From the NCBI GenBank assembly GCA_042573625.1, contig JBHPCZ010000003.1:1-64000 (forward strand): DNA of 64,000 bases. Direction: 5' to 3'. Of this stretch, positions 34,318 through 43,601 are shown piece by piece; position 1 is the stretch's first letter, and the number at the start of each line of letters is the position of its first letter. The position numbers and the translations under genes were made by a program. The notes under the pieces are model-generated. The model was not told the origin of the DNA. It searched no databases and was given only the letters and a program-made list of their open reading frames with translations. The stretch is from JBHPCZ01 sp042573625. GTDB lineage: Bacteria; Desulfobacterota; Desulfobacteria; Desulfobacterales; UBA11574.

Positions 34318-35283
34318 TTATGAAAACAGTTTGGAGTAATATTTTTTTGATTTGCCGAATTTAGTTTTCCAGTTCTTCTCTCTCTCTTTGTCCCATTTCC
34401 GTCCGTCAAAATTGGGTCCCTGCCGGGTGCTGCACCAGTTGTGATGCACGATGCTCTTGCCGCAAAAACCGCTTTTCCATTTTTTGTCTACAGGATATAT
34501 TTCCTCGGTTAACCCGTTTGGAACAAGAAGTCGCTCCATCCTCAGAAAGTACTCGAGATCTTCCGCAATTCCGACCGGAGCGAAATCTTCATCAAAAAAC
34601 CCAATCTGCCTGATCATCGCGGGTTTAACCATAAAACACACCGCAGAGCGGCCCTCCTTTCGATAGGGGATAAAAATGGGCAACTCCTTTTTTTTGACCT
34701 GTTGACAGAACAACTTATGACCACCCCATTTGTTATAAATTTTTTCTTTACTCTCATTGATGTCGGCAGTGGTATACGTCTTGCTCGGATCAATTCGATA
34801 TTTTTTAGATAAAGAATGGGCTTCGATGAGTTCATCCAGGACCGGAGAACCGTTTTCCATGCTTGAAACCCAACCGATCCGGTGGTCACTCTCCATCGCT
34901 TCCACAAGGGGCTGCAGCCAGTCTTCTCCAAAGAGGGCATCGTTGTTTGATATGATATAGTAATCGTAGTAAAAGGATTGTCCGCTTATTTTCTCTGGAG
35001 AGAACTTTAAAATTTGATTCCATGCAATGGCCACGCCCAAATTTTGGGAATTTCTCAGATAGTACGTCGAAAATTCGGGATTTTGGAAATCTATTTTGAG
35101 AAGACCTTCGATATCTTCACTTGAGCCATTATCAACAATAAGGACATTTACCTTCAAATTTAACCTTTTGGTTTCAGTATATCTGTACAGATGTTGCAAA
35201 CAAGCTCGGGTCATCTCTTTGTTGTCTAACACAGGTATGCCGATTAGAATTTTGTTCATATTCTTTTTTGTTTTCGCATTCAT
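34318..35283 (-). CDS. Family 2 glycosyltransferase-like protein
   Basis: The 321-residue protein has KILIGIPVLDNKEMTRACL, VLIVDNGSSEDIEGLL, NLGVAIAWNQIL and YIISNNDALFGEDWLQP (the DxD-equivalent SNND). The acceptor side has IGFFDEDFAPVGIAEDLEYF. This is a GT2 fold with an insertion (about residues 160-210) rich in Lys and Glu. There is no membrane segment. It is separated from lpxK by about 165 bases with no gene, so it may start a sub-operon. The start is uncertain; an internal ATG at 35259 is equally possible. Function is a core or O-antigen sugar transfer by inference. Confidence 0.75.
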   Translation of the reverse strand: MNAKTKKNMNKILIGIPVLDNKEMTRACLQHLYRYTETKRLNLKVNVLIVDNGSSEDIEGLLKIDFQNPEFSTYYLRNSQNLGVAIAWNQILKFSPEKISGQSFYYDYYIISNNDALFGEDWLQPLVEAMESDHRIGWVSSMENGSPVLDELIEAHSLSKKYRIDPSKTYTTADINESKEKIYNKWGGHKLFCQQVKKKELPIFIPYRKEGRSAVCFMVKPAMIRQIGFFDEDFAPVGIAEDLEYFLRMERLLVPNGLTEEIYPVDKKWKSGFCGKSIVHHNWCSTRQGPNFDGRKWDKEREKNWKTKFGKSKKYYSKLFS

Positions 35284-35450
35284 AATTATGACTCAAATAA
35301 ATAATAACCCATAAAAAACAGGACACTTTTTTGAGTGCAACAAATACACAAATCATATTTCGATGTCAATTTGTAACCATCTAAAAGTGATATTCGAAAT
35401 AATTAAGCGGGGTCCATGCCGGCGATATATTCATGAAATTGCCCTCTTTT

Positions 35451-36584
35451 CTACTGGATGCTTTTCAGGCGGCTTCTAATCACTGCATTAAAAGAATCTT
35501 CTTCATCCTCAAAAGTAACATCAATGCCGATAACGACAAGATCAATAGGCCATATGATTCTGTGGGCGATTCGGACATAGTCCTTTTCTGTTGTTACCAG
35601 ACAGTCAACATTGGTATCCTTTGCCAAGCGAAATATTTTTTCAAGATCCGTGTCCGAGTAACAGTAATGATCTGGAAATTCCAGCATCCCCAACATGTTA
35701 CACTTAAGGCTTTTAATCGTCCGATGAAAATCTTGATTATTGGCCAATCCGGAAAAAGCAAATACATTACGGTCTTTTATCAAATCAAGATCATGAGAAA
35801 TAATACTTTCTGGTTCTGCGACACGCGTTGAGTTTCTTCCCATTCGCACCGTACAGATATTCGGAACATGAGAAGATCGAAATATGGGCTTTCCCCGCCC
35901 AAATTGCTCAAATTTTGATAACGACGGCGATTTTTCTAAATCAGATCTTGTTAAAATAAACATATCACCCCGTGCGAGTGCTGAAAGCGGCTCTCTCAGG
36001 GTACCCAATGGAAATAAGTGGCCATTGCCAAAGGGTAGAGAATTATCCAAAAGTACGATATCAAGATCCCTTTCAAGCTTTCGGTGCTGAAAAGCATCGT
36101 CTAACACGAGCACATCCGGCTCAAACGCCTTTACTCCTAACATCCCGGCTTCATATCGATTCTTTCCTACAATTACCGGAACGTTTTTCAGTTTGGATGC
36201 TATCATAAATGGTTCGTCGCCAGCCTTGCCAGGCCCCATCAGGATTGATTGCCCGTCACTGACAATTCCTCCGGTTCTTTCCGCCTTTCCCTTATATCCT
36301 CTGCTAATAACAGCTGTTTTATAGCCAAGGTTCTGAATCAGTCTCGCCAAATGAATCGTCATCGGTGTCTTCCCCGTACCTCCCACTGTGAGGTTCCCGA
36401 CGGAAATAACCTTACAAGGAAGTCTCTTTGACCGAAAAATTTTCTTTTGATAAAGACTTTCTCTCCATCTCACGATATAGCCATATAATATCGAGATTAT
36501 GAACAGGACGGGTTCCAATAGTAGAAATCGCGCCTCTCCTCTATGGGTTATGGCAGTTCCATTTTTTCTGGAATGGTTAATCAT
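35451..36584 (-). CDS. lpxK: Tetraacyldisaccharide 4'-kinase
   Basis: The roughly 377-residue protein has an N-terminal hydrophobic helix that anchors it to the inner membrane (LLEPVLFIISILYGYIV). The P-loop is ISVGNLTVGGTGKTPMTIHLA. Then come SRGYKG, GDEPFMIA, and the LpxK motif VLVLDDAFQHRKLERDLDIVLLD. It phosphorylates the 4'-position of the lipid A disaccharide. I chose the ATG at 36584; the upstream frame to 36695 would overlap the TylF-like gene. Length is at the upper end of the family. It lies between waaA and the core glycosyltransferases. Confidence 0.95.
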   Translation of the reverse strand: MINHSRKNGTAITHRGEARFLLLEPVLFIISILYGYIVRWRESLYQKKIFRSKRLPCKVISVGNLTVGGTGKTPMTIHLARLIQNLGYKTAVISRGYKGKAERTGGIVSDGQSILMGPGKAGDEPFMIASKLKNVPVIVGKNRYEAGMLGVKAFEPDVLVLDDAFQHRKLERDLDIVLLDNSLPFGNGHLFPLGTLREPLSALARGDMFILTRSDLEKSPSLSKFEQFGRGKPIFRSSHVPNICTVRMGRNSTRVAEPESIISHDLDLIKDRNVFAFSGLANNQDFHRTIKSLKCNMLGMLEFPDHYCYSDTDLEKIFRLAKDTNVDCLVTTEKDYVRIAHRIIWPIDLVVIGIDVTFEDEEDSFNAVIRSRLKSIQ

Positions 36585-36631
36585 GTTTGGTATGTATTTT
36601 CTTTTTCTCTTCTTTAATTTAGGAAATACGC

Positions 36632-37456
36632 TCACTCCTTTTGCCAAAAAACACCCGTCCAATCTATCTTTACCAGTGGAATATCGATATTCCATCTGGA
36701 CCGATAGTCATCAACGGCCTTTTTGCAGCTGGGAATTTCATAGTCATCAATTATGCAAAACCCTCCCTTTGACAGCTTTGGGTAAAGATTAACCAGCGCA
36801 TCCATCGTTGATTCATACATATCACCATCAAGCCTGAGTATGGACAGTTTTTCAATTGGTGCATTGGGCAAAGCGTCTTTAAACCACCCTTTTAAAAAGA
36901 TGACCTGGTCGTCTAATAGCCCATATTTCTTGAAATTAGCTTCGACTTCTTCCTTTGAAACTTTAAGAAATGATTGCGTATAGTTCCGGTCTCCTTTATC
37001 TTGGGGATATCGGGTCTCATCCGGCACTGGAAGCCCCTCAAACGAGTCAGCAACGAAAACACACCGGTCTTTAATTCCGTATGCAGCCAATACGGCTCGC
37101 ATAAAAATAGTTGCCCCTCCTCTCCAAACACCTGTTTCAATAAGGTCGCCTTCAATATCATTTTGGATGATGCTTTCAACACAAAACTGAACGTTATCCA
37201 ATCGCTTCAATCCGATCATCGTCTCAGCATATCTTGGCCATACCATACCTTCTCTTCTGCTTTTGTCCTCGAAATTGGATTGTTTTACAGCCTGTAAATC
37301 GAAAAGCCGAAGTGCATATGAAAATAGTCGGTAAACTATACGCTTGGGCAACGAACATCTATAGATAAATAACTCTAAAGGAACTTCGGGTTCATCCCAT
37401 AATGTAAAAGATAGTGTTTTTTTCATCAAATCTAAAAACAACAACTCAGGTCTCAT
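36632..37456 (-). CDS. TylF/MycF-family O-methyltransferase
   Basis: The 274-residue protein matches the TylF/MycF macrocin-type O-methyltransferases. Motifs include TMIGLKRLDNVQFCVE, LIETGVWRGGATIFM (SAM motif I), VFVADSFEGLPVPDE, VIFLKGWFKDALP, and LRLDGDMYESTMDAL (Asp residues that coordinate the metal). FCIIDDYEIPSCKKAV lies near the C-terminus. These metal-dependent enzymes methylate sugar hydroxyls. It sits between waaA and lpxK, so a methyl-sugar in the LPS core is likely. It is not part of the usual Kdo/lipid A set, so it is an accessory to this locus. Confidence 0.85.
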   Translation of the reverse strand: MRPELLFLDLMKKTLSFTLWDEPEVPLELFIYRCSLPKRIVYRLFSYALRLFDLQAVKQSNFEDKSRREGMVWPRYAETMIGLKRLDNVQFCVESIIQNDIEGDLIETGVWRGGATIFMRAVLAAYGIKDRCVFVADSFEGLPVPDETRYPQDKGDRNYTQSFLKVSKEEVEANFKKYGLLDDQVIFLKGWFKDALPNAPIEKLSILRLDGDMYESTMDALVNLYPKLSKGGFCIIDDYEIPSCKKAVDDYRSRWNIDIPLVKIDWTGVFWQKE

Positions 37457-37508
37457 CTTCTTTGATTTCTCCTTTATTCACTTCAAAATTGCATAACTCC
37501 TCATTGTG

Positions 37509-38813
37509 CTATAGGCAATCTTCTATTACTGCTAATGTCTTTCCAACAGCACCTTTATTGGTAAAAAAAATTTTAAACGCATTCTCTCCCATCTTTTTGG
37601 CTCTTTCTTTGCTTGAGATGAGCATTGCCACGGATTGATAAATACTATCAGCATCCTGAACCAACACAGCCCCCCCTGATTCCAAGAGCATTTCTGATAT
37701 ATCTGCAAAATCGCTCATGTCACTCCCAAATATTATCGGCTTGGAAAACATAGCGGGTTCAACTGGGTTATGTCCTCCGCACTTAACGAGACTCCCCCCC
37801 ACAAAGGCAACATCTGCCAAAACATAAAGCCTCTTTAAGATTCCGATAGTGTCAACAACGATGACATCTGATTGCATCCCCCAATCTTCCCTTTCCAAAT
37901 CTTTCATGACAGCCGTTGAGAAACCGGCCGATTTGAACATACGGGAGACAGACCTGGCGCGTTCAGGATTTCTAGGAGCGACAACAAGTAGAAGATCGAC
38001 AAACTCTCTATTTAGTTTTGAAAAAGCGTCGAGAAGTATCGTTTCCTCTCCTTTATGCGTGCTTCCGGCTAAAAAAAGTTTTTGATACGGTTTTAAATTG
38101 ATTGACCGTCTCAGGCTTTCTATCTCTCCGGAAGGTATGGAATCACATTCTTGGTCAAATTTAAAATTTCCCGCTACTGAAATCATATTTGGCGGGACCC
38201 CGAGACGCTTAAAACGCTGTGCATCCGCAATGGACTGGGTGCAAATTTTTGAAAATGATAGAAATACATGTTTCATAAAAAAATTAAAACGTTTATATCC
38301 GGAAAATGATTTTTCTGACAGCCTGGCATTGGCAAAGATCACGGGAACATTCCGTTTTTTCATCTCTAGAAGAAAATTTGGCCAGATATCAGACTCGACA
38401 ATAATAACGATAACAGGATTTACGCTTTCGGTAACATACTTTACAGAAAATGGCAGATCGTAAGGATAAAAAAAGATAGAACTTGCGCTTTCTTTAAAAT
38501 ATTTGTTCGCCATTTCAAACCCGGTTTTAGTAGAAACTGAAACAACAATATCATAATGTCTGAAACGATTCTTTAAACCTTCAACCAGAGGCACAGCAGA
38601 GAGAACCTCACCCACCGAAAGCGCATGTACCCATATGGGTCTGTTTTCAGAATGTCGAAGTCTGCCTTGTCTTAATTTTGCTGTTTTCGATACAAGTCCA
38701 AGTCTTTGAAAAACGGTTTTTCGCCGCTTATCCGATAAAATTACAATCGGAATTATCACGGGGAAACAGACAGTAACTGCGATAAAAAGCAGCATATTAT
38801 ATAAAAGAATCAC
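37509..38813 (-). CDS. waaA: Kdo transferase
   Basis: The 434-residue GT30 enzyme has an N-terminal membrane helix and WVHALSVGEVLSAVPLVEGL, with the catalytic E69. It also has VVSVSTKTGFEMA, FFYPYDLPFSV, ESDIWPNFLLEMKKR, LAGSTHKGEETI, and GGSLVKCGGHNPVEPA (CMP-Kdo-binding). It adds one or two Kdo residues to lipid IVA on the cytoplasmic face. The start is a GTG. In the window it is followed by the TylF-like gene and lpxK. Whether it is mono- or bifunctional cannot be judged by reading. Confidence 0.95.
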   Translation of the reverse strand: MILLYNMLLFIAVTVCFPVIIPIVILSDKRRKTVFQRLGLVSKTAKLRQGRLRHSENRPIWVHALSVGEVLSAVPLVEGLKNRFRHYDIVVSVSTKTGFEMANKYFKESASSIFFYPYDLPFSVKYVTESVNPVIVIIVESDIWPNFLLEMKKRNVPVIFANARLSEKSFSGYKRFNFFMKHVFLSFSKICTQSIADAQRFKRLGVPPNMISVAGNFKFDQECDSIPSGEIESLRRSINLKPYQKLFLAGSTHKGEETILLDAFSKLNREFVDLLLVVAPRNPERARSVSRMFKSAGFSTAVMKDLEREDWGMQSDVIVVDTIGILKRLYVLADVAFVGGSLVKCGGHNPVEPAMFSKPIIFGSDMSDFADISEMLLESGGAVLVQDADSIYQSVAMLISSKERAKKMGENAFKIFFTNKGAVGKTLAVIEDCL

Positions 38814-38877
38814 GCAAAAAGCCCTTATTCGAACTCAGAGTCAAAGATTTACTTGGATAAAGATGCATCAATCACCA

Positions 38878-39954
38878 CTACTCTGCATTCATCAAAGTAA
38901 GCACCCCTAAACAGAAAAAAACAAGGTTTGACGTCCACGCAGCAATTATTGGATGAAGCATTTCACCGTATCCAAGAGATAGGCAGAAACTATAAAAAAT
39001 CCAGTACAAAAACGCTATTCCGATACCGTACGCAATGCTGACAGGCAAACCATCCTTTGCCTTTCCTCTAACACCGATACCTGTACCTACAATACACATA
39101 ATGATGCAAATAAAAGGGAATGCGATTTTTGCATAAAAGTCGACCTTGTAAATCGTCGCATCATAACCTTCTGATTCAACCTTCTTTATGAATCCAAAAA
39201 GTTCCTTTAAACTCATCTCTCCAGATAATTTCATAACCCGTTTTAGATCATCTGCCAAAAAGCCTAATTGTTCAACTCGATTTTCATAGAACACAACGCC
39301 GCTGGTTCCATCTTTGTTAACAAAATTCTGCTCTACGAGGTCATGCAGTATCCATTTCCCTTCTTTAAAAACACCCTTGCGTGCATCAATTCTTCGGATT
39401 AACCTGAAATTTTCATCAAATGTGTTCTGGCTGACACCCAAAATGGTCTTGTTTGAAGAATTATAATACTTAATATGCGTTATAGAACGATTACCCTTGA
39501 TCCAGATATTCTTTTCACTTGAGATAACGGCGTGTTCTTTTCTGACCTCCCTTAACCATATTCTATTTGACTTTCCTATGGTTATGGGAACGATCACCTC
39601 GGAAAGAAAAAAAAGCAAAATCCCGCATATAAGACCTGCTGCAAAAACCGGCCTTAAAAGATAATAGATACTAACGCCGCTGCTTTTTAAAGCGACGATT
39701 TCATAGTTTCGTGTCATGAGGCCAAAGACGATAAGAACAGACAGAAGGATGCATACCGGCATGACCTGGGAGATGATCAAGGGGATCTTAAAAAGAAAAA
39801 AAGTCAAGGCTTTTGAAAATGGAAGACCTGCTTCGATAAAATCATCTATCTTCTCAAAAAAATCTACGGCAATATATACACTGACAACAAACGTCAATAA
39901 CATACCGAAATATTTTAAAGTCTCTAAAGTCAAATACTTATGAATAATAGACAT
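38878..39954 (-). CDS. lptG: LPS export permease LptG
   Basis: The 358-residue protein of the YjgP/YjgQ family has transmembrane segments grouped at the N-terminus (about 15-110) and the C-terminus (about 275-355) around a periplasmic beta-jellyroll domain. The start IIHKYLTLETLKYF is typical, as is GLMTRNYEIVALKSSGVSIYYLLRP (coupling-helix region, in part). It forms the permease of the LptB2FG transporter with the lptF product upstream and drives LPS from the inner membrane to LptC/A. Neither lptA/C nor lptB is here. LptG rather than LptF is assigned from gene order and the shorter length. Confidence 0.9.
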   Translation of the reverse strand: MSIIHKYLTLETLKYFGMLLTFVVSVYIAVDFFEKIDDFIEAGLPFSKALTFFLFKIPLIISQVMPVCILLSVLIVFGLMTRNYEIVALKSSGVSIYYLLRPVFAAGLICGILLFFLSEVIVPITIGKSNRIWLREVRKEHAVISSEKNIWIKGNRSITHIKYYNSSNKTILGVSQNTFDENFRLIRRIDARKGVFKEGKWILHDLVEQNFVNKDGTSGVVFYENRVEQLGFLADDLKRVMKLSGEMSLKELFGFIKKVESEGYDATIYKVDFYAKIAFPFICIIMCIVGTGIGVRGKAKDGLPVSIAYGIGIAFLYWIFYSFCLSLGYGEMLHPIIAAWTSNLVFFCLGVLTLMNAE

Positions 39955-40055
39955 AATATTTCAATTATCCAAACCTTGAAATCTGTAATACAGAACCTTA
40001 TAAGATTCATTGATCACTCCGACCATTTTGTGGCCAAGCCTTGTTCGGTCAAGGT

Positions 40056-41255
40056 TTACCCGGAAAAACGGGACAATACCCTTCGGACTAAATCCGCTAA
40101 AAAATCAACCTTCAACGGCCGGTCATCAGCTGTTCTGACAAGAAGGAATAATCCCAACCCGCCTATAACAAAATTTGGAACCCACATCCCGATTACCGGC
40201 GGATAGATACCTGCTTCACCAAAAACCCATCCTGCAGAAAGAAGCAGATAATAAATCAGAAAAAAAATGAGACCCAGACCCAAACCCCTTGATCGCTTTG
40301 TAGGTCCCGACTGAATCCCCAGAGGAATAGCCAGAAGTCCTAACGCAAAACATGCAAAAGGGATTGAAAATTTCTTGTGAAATACTACCAGGGCGCCAAA
40401 GTAGTTTGCATCGGTTTTTTTTGCAGTCTTTAAATACTGGCTCAGCTCAGCAAGCGCCATTTCCTTTTCGTTTTTCGGAACTTTTTTCCCTCTTGCATAA
40501 TTTTTTCCTCTTGCATAATTTAAGAGGCCGGTTGTAAGATCAAGGCTTACGTCATAAGTGTCAAAACTGATCGAATTTACTGCCCTGCTCTCTTGATCAA
40601 CTCGATTGATGGTTCCATTATACAATCGCAAGTGATAATCCAGCTTTTCGGGATTTTTAAAGAGTTCACCTCTTGGCGCAACGATTGTGCTCACAATTTT
40701 TTTATTTCTTTGATCTTCAATAAAAACATCTATCAAATCCTTATTTTTCAAATCGATTTTACTGATGTAAAGCATCACGTCCCTGAAGCTATCATTGAAA
40801 GTCCTTTCTTTCAGCCCGATGTTGAGATGGGATGCAGCGATTTTAATTGACAGGTTCTTAAACGATAGCCTTCCCCACGGTAATCCATATATGGCTATAA
40901 AACTCGTAAGCAGGCAGCCCACCAAGCAAAACGCCATTACCGGTGGCACTAAACCATAAATGCTGACACCTCCGGTTTTAAAGGCCACGATTTCATTGTC
41001 GTTTGATAATCTGAGAAAAGTAAAAAGCACGGCCATCATTATCGATATGGGTATTACAAATTCGAGGAAATGGGGCATGGAATAGAGAAGCATCAAGAGA
41101 ACCGTTGTTAAGCTGATTCTGTAATTGACAATAAAGTTTGTAATATCAAGTATCTTTGCCATCAGAAAAATAAATGTAAAAAAGATCAGGGTGACGACAA
41201 AAGGAGGGATCATCTCTCTAAAGATATACCTATTTACAATTGAGTTGAGTTTCAT
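40056..41255 (-). CDS. lptF: LPS export permease LptF
   Basis: This 399-residue YjgP/YjgQ-family protein has NRYIFREMIPPFVVTLIFF at the start, six predicted membrane segments and a central periplasmic domain. The segment FLRLSNDNEIVAFKTGGVSIYGL is the conserved coupling region (written in part). Unusually, an 18-base tandem duplication gives NYARGK twice in the periplasmic domain (bases 40485-40520). The C-terminus has a polar extension after the last helix. It partners LptG in LPS export. A promoter-like sequence precedes it at 41339-41367. Confidence 0.9.
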   Translation of the reverse strand: MKLNSIVNRYIFREMIPPFVVTLIFFTFIFLMAKILDITNFIVNYRISLTTVLLMLLYSMPHFLEFVIPISIMMAVLFTFLRLSNDNEIVAFKTGGVSIYGLVPPVMAFCLVGCLLTSFIAIYGLPWGRLSFKNLSIKIAASHLNIGLKERTFNDSFRDVMLYISKIDLKNKDLIDVFIEDQRNKKIVSTIVAPRGELFKNPEKLDYHLRLYNGTINRVDQESRAVNSISFDTYDVSLDLTTGLLNYARGKNYARGKKVPKNEKEMALAELSQYLKTAKKTDANYFGALVVFHKKFSIPFACFALGLLAIPLGIQSGPTKRSRGLGLGLIFFLIYYLLLSAGWVFGEAGIYPPVIGMWVPNFVIGGLGLFLLVRTADDRPLKVDFLADLVRRVLSRFSG

Positions 41256-41338
41256 AAAGTTTAGTAATACGGGCCGGATATAAAGATAGGTCCTTCTTTT
41301 AAATAGAAGCGTAAATTCATTTGTGCTGTGTCGATTTT

Positions 41339-41367
41339 ATCTTATTGATCTTCTTAAGTTAAGTCAA
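41339..41367 (-). promoter_or_regulatory. Predicted sigma-70 promoter for lptFG
   Basis: On the minus strand TTGACT (41367-41362) and TAAGAT (41344-41339) are separated by 17 bases, a good match to the sigma-70 consensus. The -10 box lies 84 bases upstream of the lptF start codon. This is the only strong candidate I found in the gap, and it would let lptF and lptG be expressed independently of the lipid A operon, whose hairpin ends it at 41710-41735. Confidence 0.5.
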
Positions 41368-41709
41368 TAAAACATTGATAAGTTTAAGATTTCTAGAAAA
41401 ATGCAAACCTGATGGGCAAGCAATCTCAAGGAATTCTGGGCGGGCTCTGTTTGAAAAATTATGGCATATGACGCGGAATTGCTCTTTAAGTTTTATTTGA
41501 CGGTTAGGTTCAAAATTATCTTAGAGCTAAAATCCCTTTATAGGTCTCTAATTGAGCGAATAATACTACAATATGAGAGTTGTCTGTTATCTGTTATTCG
41601 TCAATAGAATGTTGTTCAGCCGGGATTCTGGCATCTCTGCTATAGGTGAGATGTAATTTTGTCCATTGATCTTTCAAAACTGTTAACTGATAACCAACCA
41701 CTGATAACA
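41368..41709. other. Intergenic stretch without gene
   Basis: No gene, RNA or mobile element was recognised between the predicted lptF promoter and the msbA hairpin. There are near-repeats of ctgttatc/ctgataac around 41580-41705, which might form a weak operator-like or hairpin structure, but nothing supports a function. Confidence 0.5.
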
Positions 41710-41735
41710 CCGAATCGAGTTTTAACTCGATTCGG
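41710..41735 (-). terminator. Hairpin overlapping the msbA stop codon
   Basis: The segment ccgaatcgagtt is followed, after two bases, by its perfect complement aactcgattcgg, giving an 11-12 base-pair stem with a 2-4 base loop. The msbA stop codon and its last codons lie inside the stem. There is no long U-tract, so it may act as a weak or Rho-assisted terminator or protect the mRNA 3' end. It lies at the end of the lipid A operon. Confidence 0.5.
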
Positions 41736-43494
41736 GTAAATCTTTAGCGCTGTTATTGAATTGCATCTGATAAAGTTTGTAAAATTCTCCCTTTTTGGCC
41801 AGCAGGTTATCCTTTGTTCCCTCTTCTACGATCTGACCATTCACAATAACAACAATCCGGTTCGCATAATCGATGGTTGAAAGCCGGTGCGCGATAACAA
41901 AAGTGGTCCGCCCCTTCATCAGGTTTTCCAGGGCCTTCTGAACCAGCATCTCAGACTCTGTATCAAGTGAAGATGTTGCCTCGTCAAGGATCAATATGGG
42001 CGCATCCTTCAGCAAGGCACGGGCGACACATATCCTTTGCTTTTCCCCCCCGGAAAGGCGTCCTCCCAGTTCTCCGATATTGGTATCAAATTTGCCCGGA
42101 AAACCCTGGATAAAATTGTATGCGTAAGCCGCCTTTGCTGCGTTTTCAATTTCTTCATCTGTTGCATTTTTATTGCCGTAAGCAATGTTGTTTCTTACCG
42201 TATCATTAAAAAGTATCGGCTCTTGCGTAACAATTGCAATCTGATCGCGAAGGGATGATATCGAAACTTTCCGGATATCAATATCATCGATCTGGATCGT
42301 TCCGTTGCTTATATCATAGAACCTCGGTATCAGATTGACCAAAGATGTTTTCCCGCCACCGCTCATACCGGCCAGTGCCAGAATTTCGCCTGCCCTGACA
42401 TTCAGGTTAATATCTTTTAGAACCATAACATCATCGTACTTAAAAAACACATTTTCAAAGACTACCTGGTGAGGGTTTCGCTCAATTTTTACAGGATTCT
42501 CACACTCCTTAATGTCCGACTCCAGCTCAATAACATCAAAAACCCTGTCAGTGGCCGCAAGTCCTTGCTGAACGGCATTGTTAAGATGGCTTAATTTCTT
42601 TACAGGATCGTAAAGCATCAGAACGGCCGCCAGGAAGGATGAAAATGTTCCAAGGGTGGAGGTGCCTGCAATGACTTTGGAACCGCCATACCAGATAACA
42701 AATGCGATACCAATCCCCCCGAGGAATTCCATAATTGGGGAAGACAACGAACGAATGACCACCAAATTCATATCAATTTTAAAAAGGTCAAGCGTCCGAT
42801 CAAAGAAACGTTTCTTCTCATACGACTCCATTCCGAACGCCTTGACGATTTTGTTCCCCGCAAATGTTTCATGCAGAAAAGAACTCAGATCAGCCGATGT
42901 TTCCTGAAACGTGGTAGTCATGCGGCGCACCCGCCTCCCCAATTCCATAACTGGAAGGAATGCTATCGGTAGAACAATGAATGCAAAAATCGCCATTTTC
43001 CAGTCTCGATAAAAAATAACGATGGTCAAGCCCACGATGGTAAAAAAATCTTTTAAAAACGCTGTCACCGCCGTCGAAACCATTATCTTGACAATAGCAA
43101 CATCAGAGAGTACCCGTGACATCAACCCACCGGTTTTTTCTTTATGAAAAAAAGCTAGCGGAAGACTCTGAATCTTGTTATAAAGATCGTTTCTAAGTTG
43201 CATTACGATGTTCCCGCCCACGTAATTCATATAATACTCCTGGCCAAACATGCCGAGACCGCGAACCAAAAAAACGACGATTGCAAAAATCGGAATCCAC
43301 GTCAGCGCCTTCACATCTTTGTTAATAAAGACATCATCCAGTACGGGTTTGACCAGAAGGGGTATGGCAGCAGTTGTTGCGGCGATAATAAGGTTGCAGC
43401 TCATCGCAAAGAGAAACTTAAACTTGTTTTCCCTTATAAGCTCAAGCAAGCGCTTATGTCTGGGCTTTAATTTATCTGCAAATCGTTTCTTCAT
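41722..43494 (-). CDS. msbA: Lipid A flippase, ABC transporter
   Basis: The roughly 590-residue half-transporter has six membrane helices (about 20-300) followed by an ATPase domain. Walker A is GMSGGGKTSLVNLI, the signature LSGGEKQRICVARAL, and Walker B ILILDEATSSLD, with H-loop IAHRLSTI. MsbA flips lipid A-core across the inner membrane using ATP; IPLLVKPVLDDVF near residue 44 is typical of MsbA. I chose ATG 43494 over a start at 43527, though neither has a strong ribosome site. It ends the operon, downstream of lpxB. Confidence 0.9.
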   Translation of the reverse strand: MKKRFADKLKPRHKRLLELIRENKFKFLFAMSCNLIIAATTAAIPLLVKPVLDDVFINKDVKALTWIPIFAIVVFLVRGLGMFGQEYYMNYVGGNIVMQLRNDLYNKIQSLPLAFFHKEKTGGLMSRVLSDVAIVKIMVSTAVTAFLKDFFTIVGLTIVIFYRDWKMAIFAFIVLPIAFLPVMELGRRVRRMTTTFQETSADLSSFLHETFAGNKIVKAFGMESYEKKRFFDRTLDLFKIDMNLVVIRSLSSPIMEFLGGIGIAFVIWYGGSKVIAGTSTLGTFSSFLAAVLMLYDPVKKLSHLNNAVQQGLAATDRVFDVIELESDIKECENPVKIERNPHQVVFENVFFKYDDVMVLKDINLNVRAGEILALAGMSGGGKTSLVNLIPRFYDISNGTIQIDDIDIRKVSISSLRDQIAIVTQEPILFNDTVRNNIAYGNKNATDEEIENAAKAAYAYNFIQGFPGKFDTNIGELGGRLSGGEKQRICVARALLKDAPILILDEATSSLDTESEMLVQKALENLMKGRTTFVIAHRLSTIDYANRIVVIVNGQIVEEGTKDNLLAKKGEFYKLYQMQFNNSAKDLPESS

Positions 43495-43601
43495 GATCCC
43501 ATATGAATCAACGCCTGTTTCAGGCATCGCAAATCATGTTTCATTCGCACATTGAAATAAAAAATCCATACCTGTCCAAATGTCAACACTCTGATATCAG
43601 A

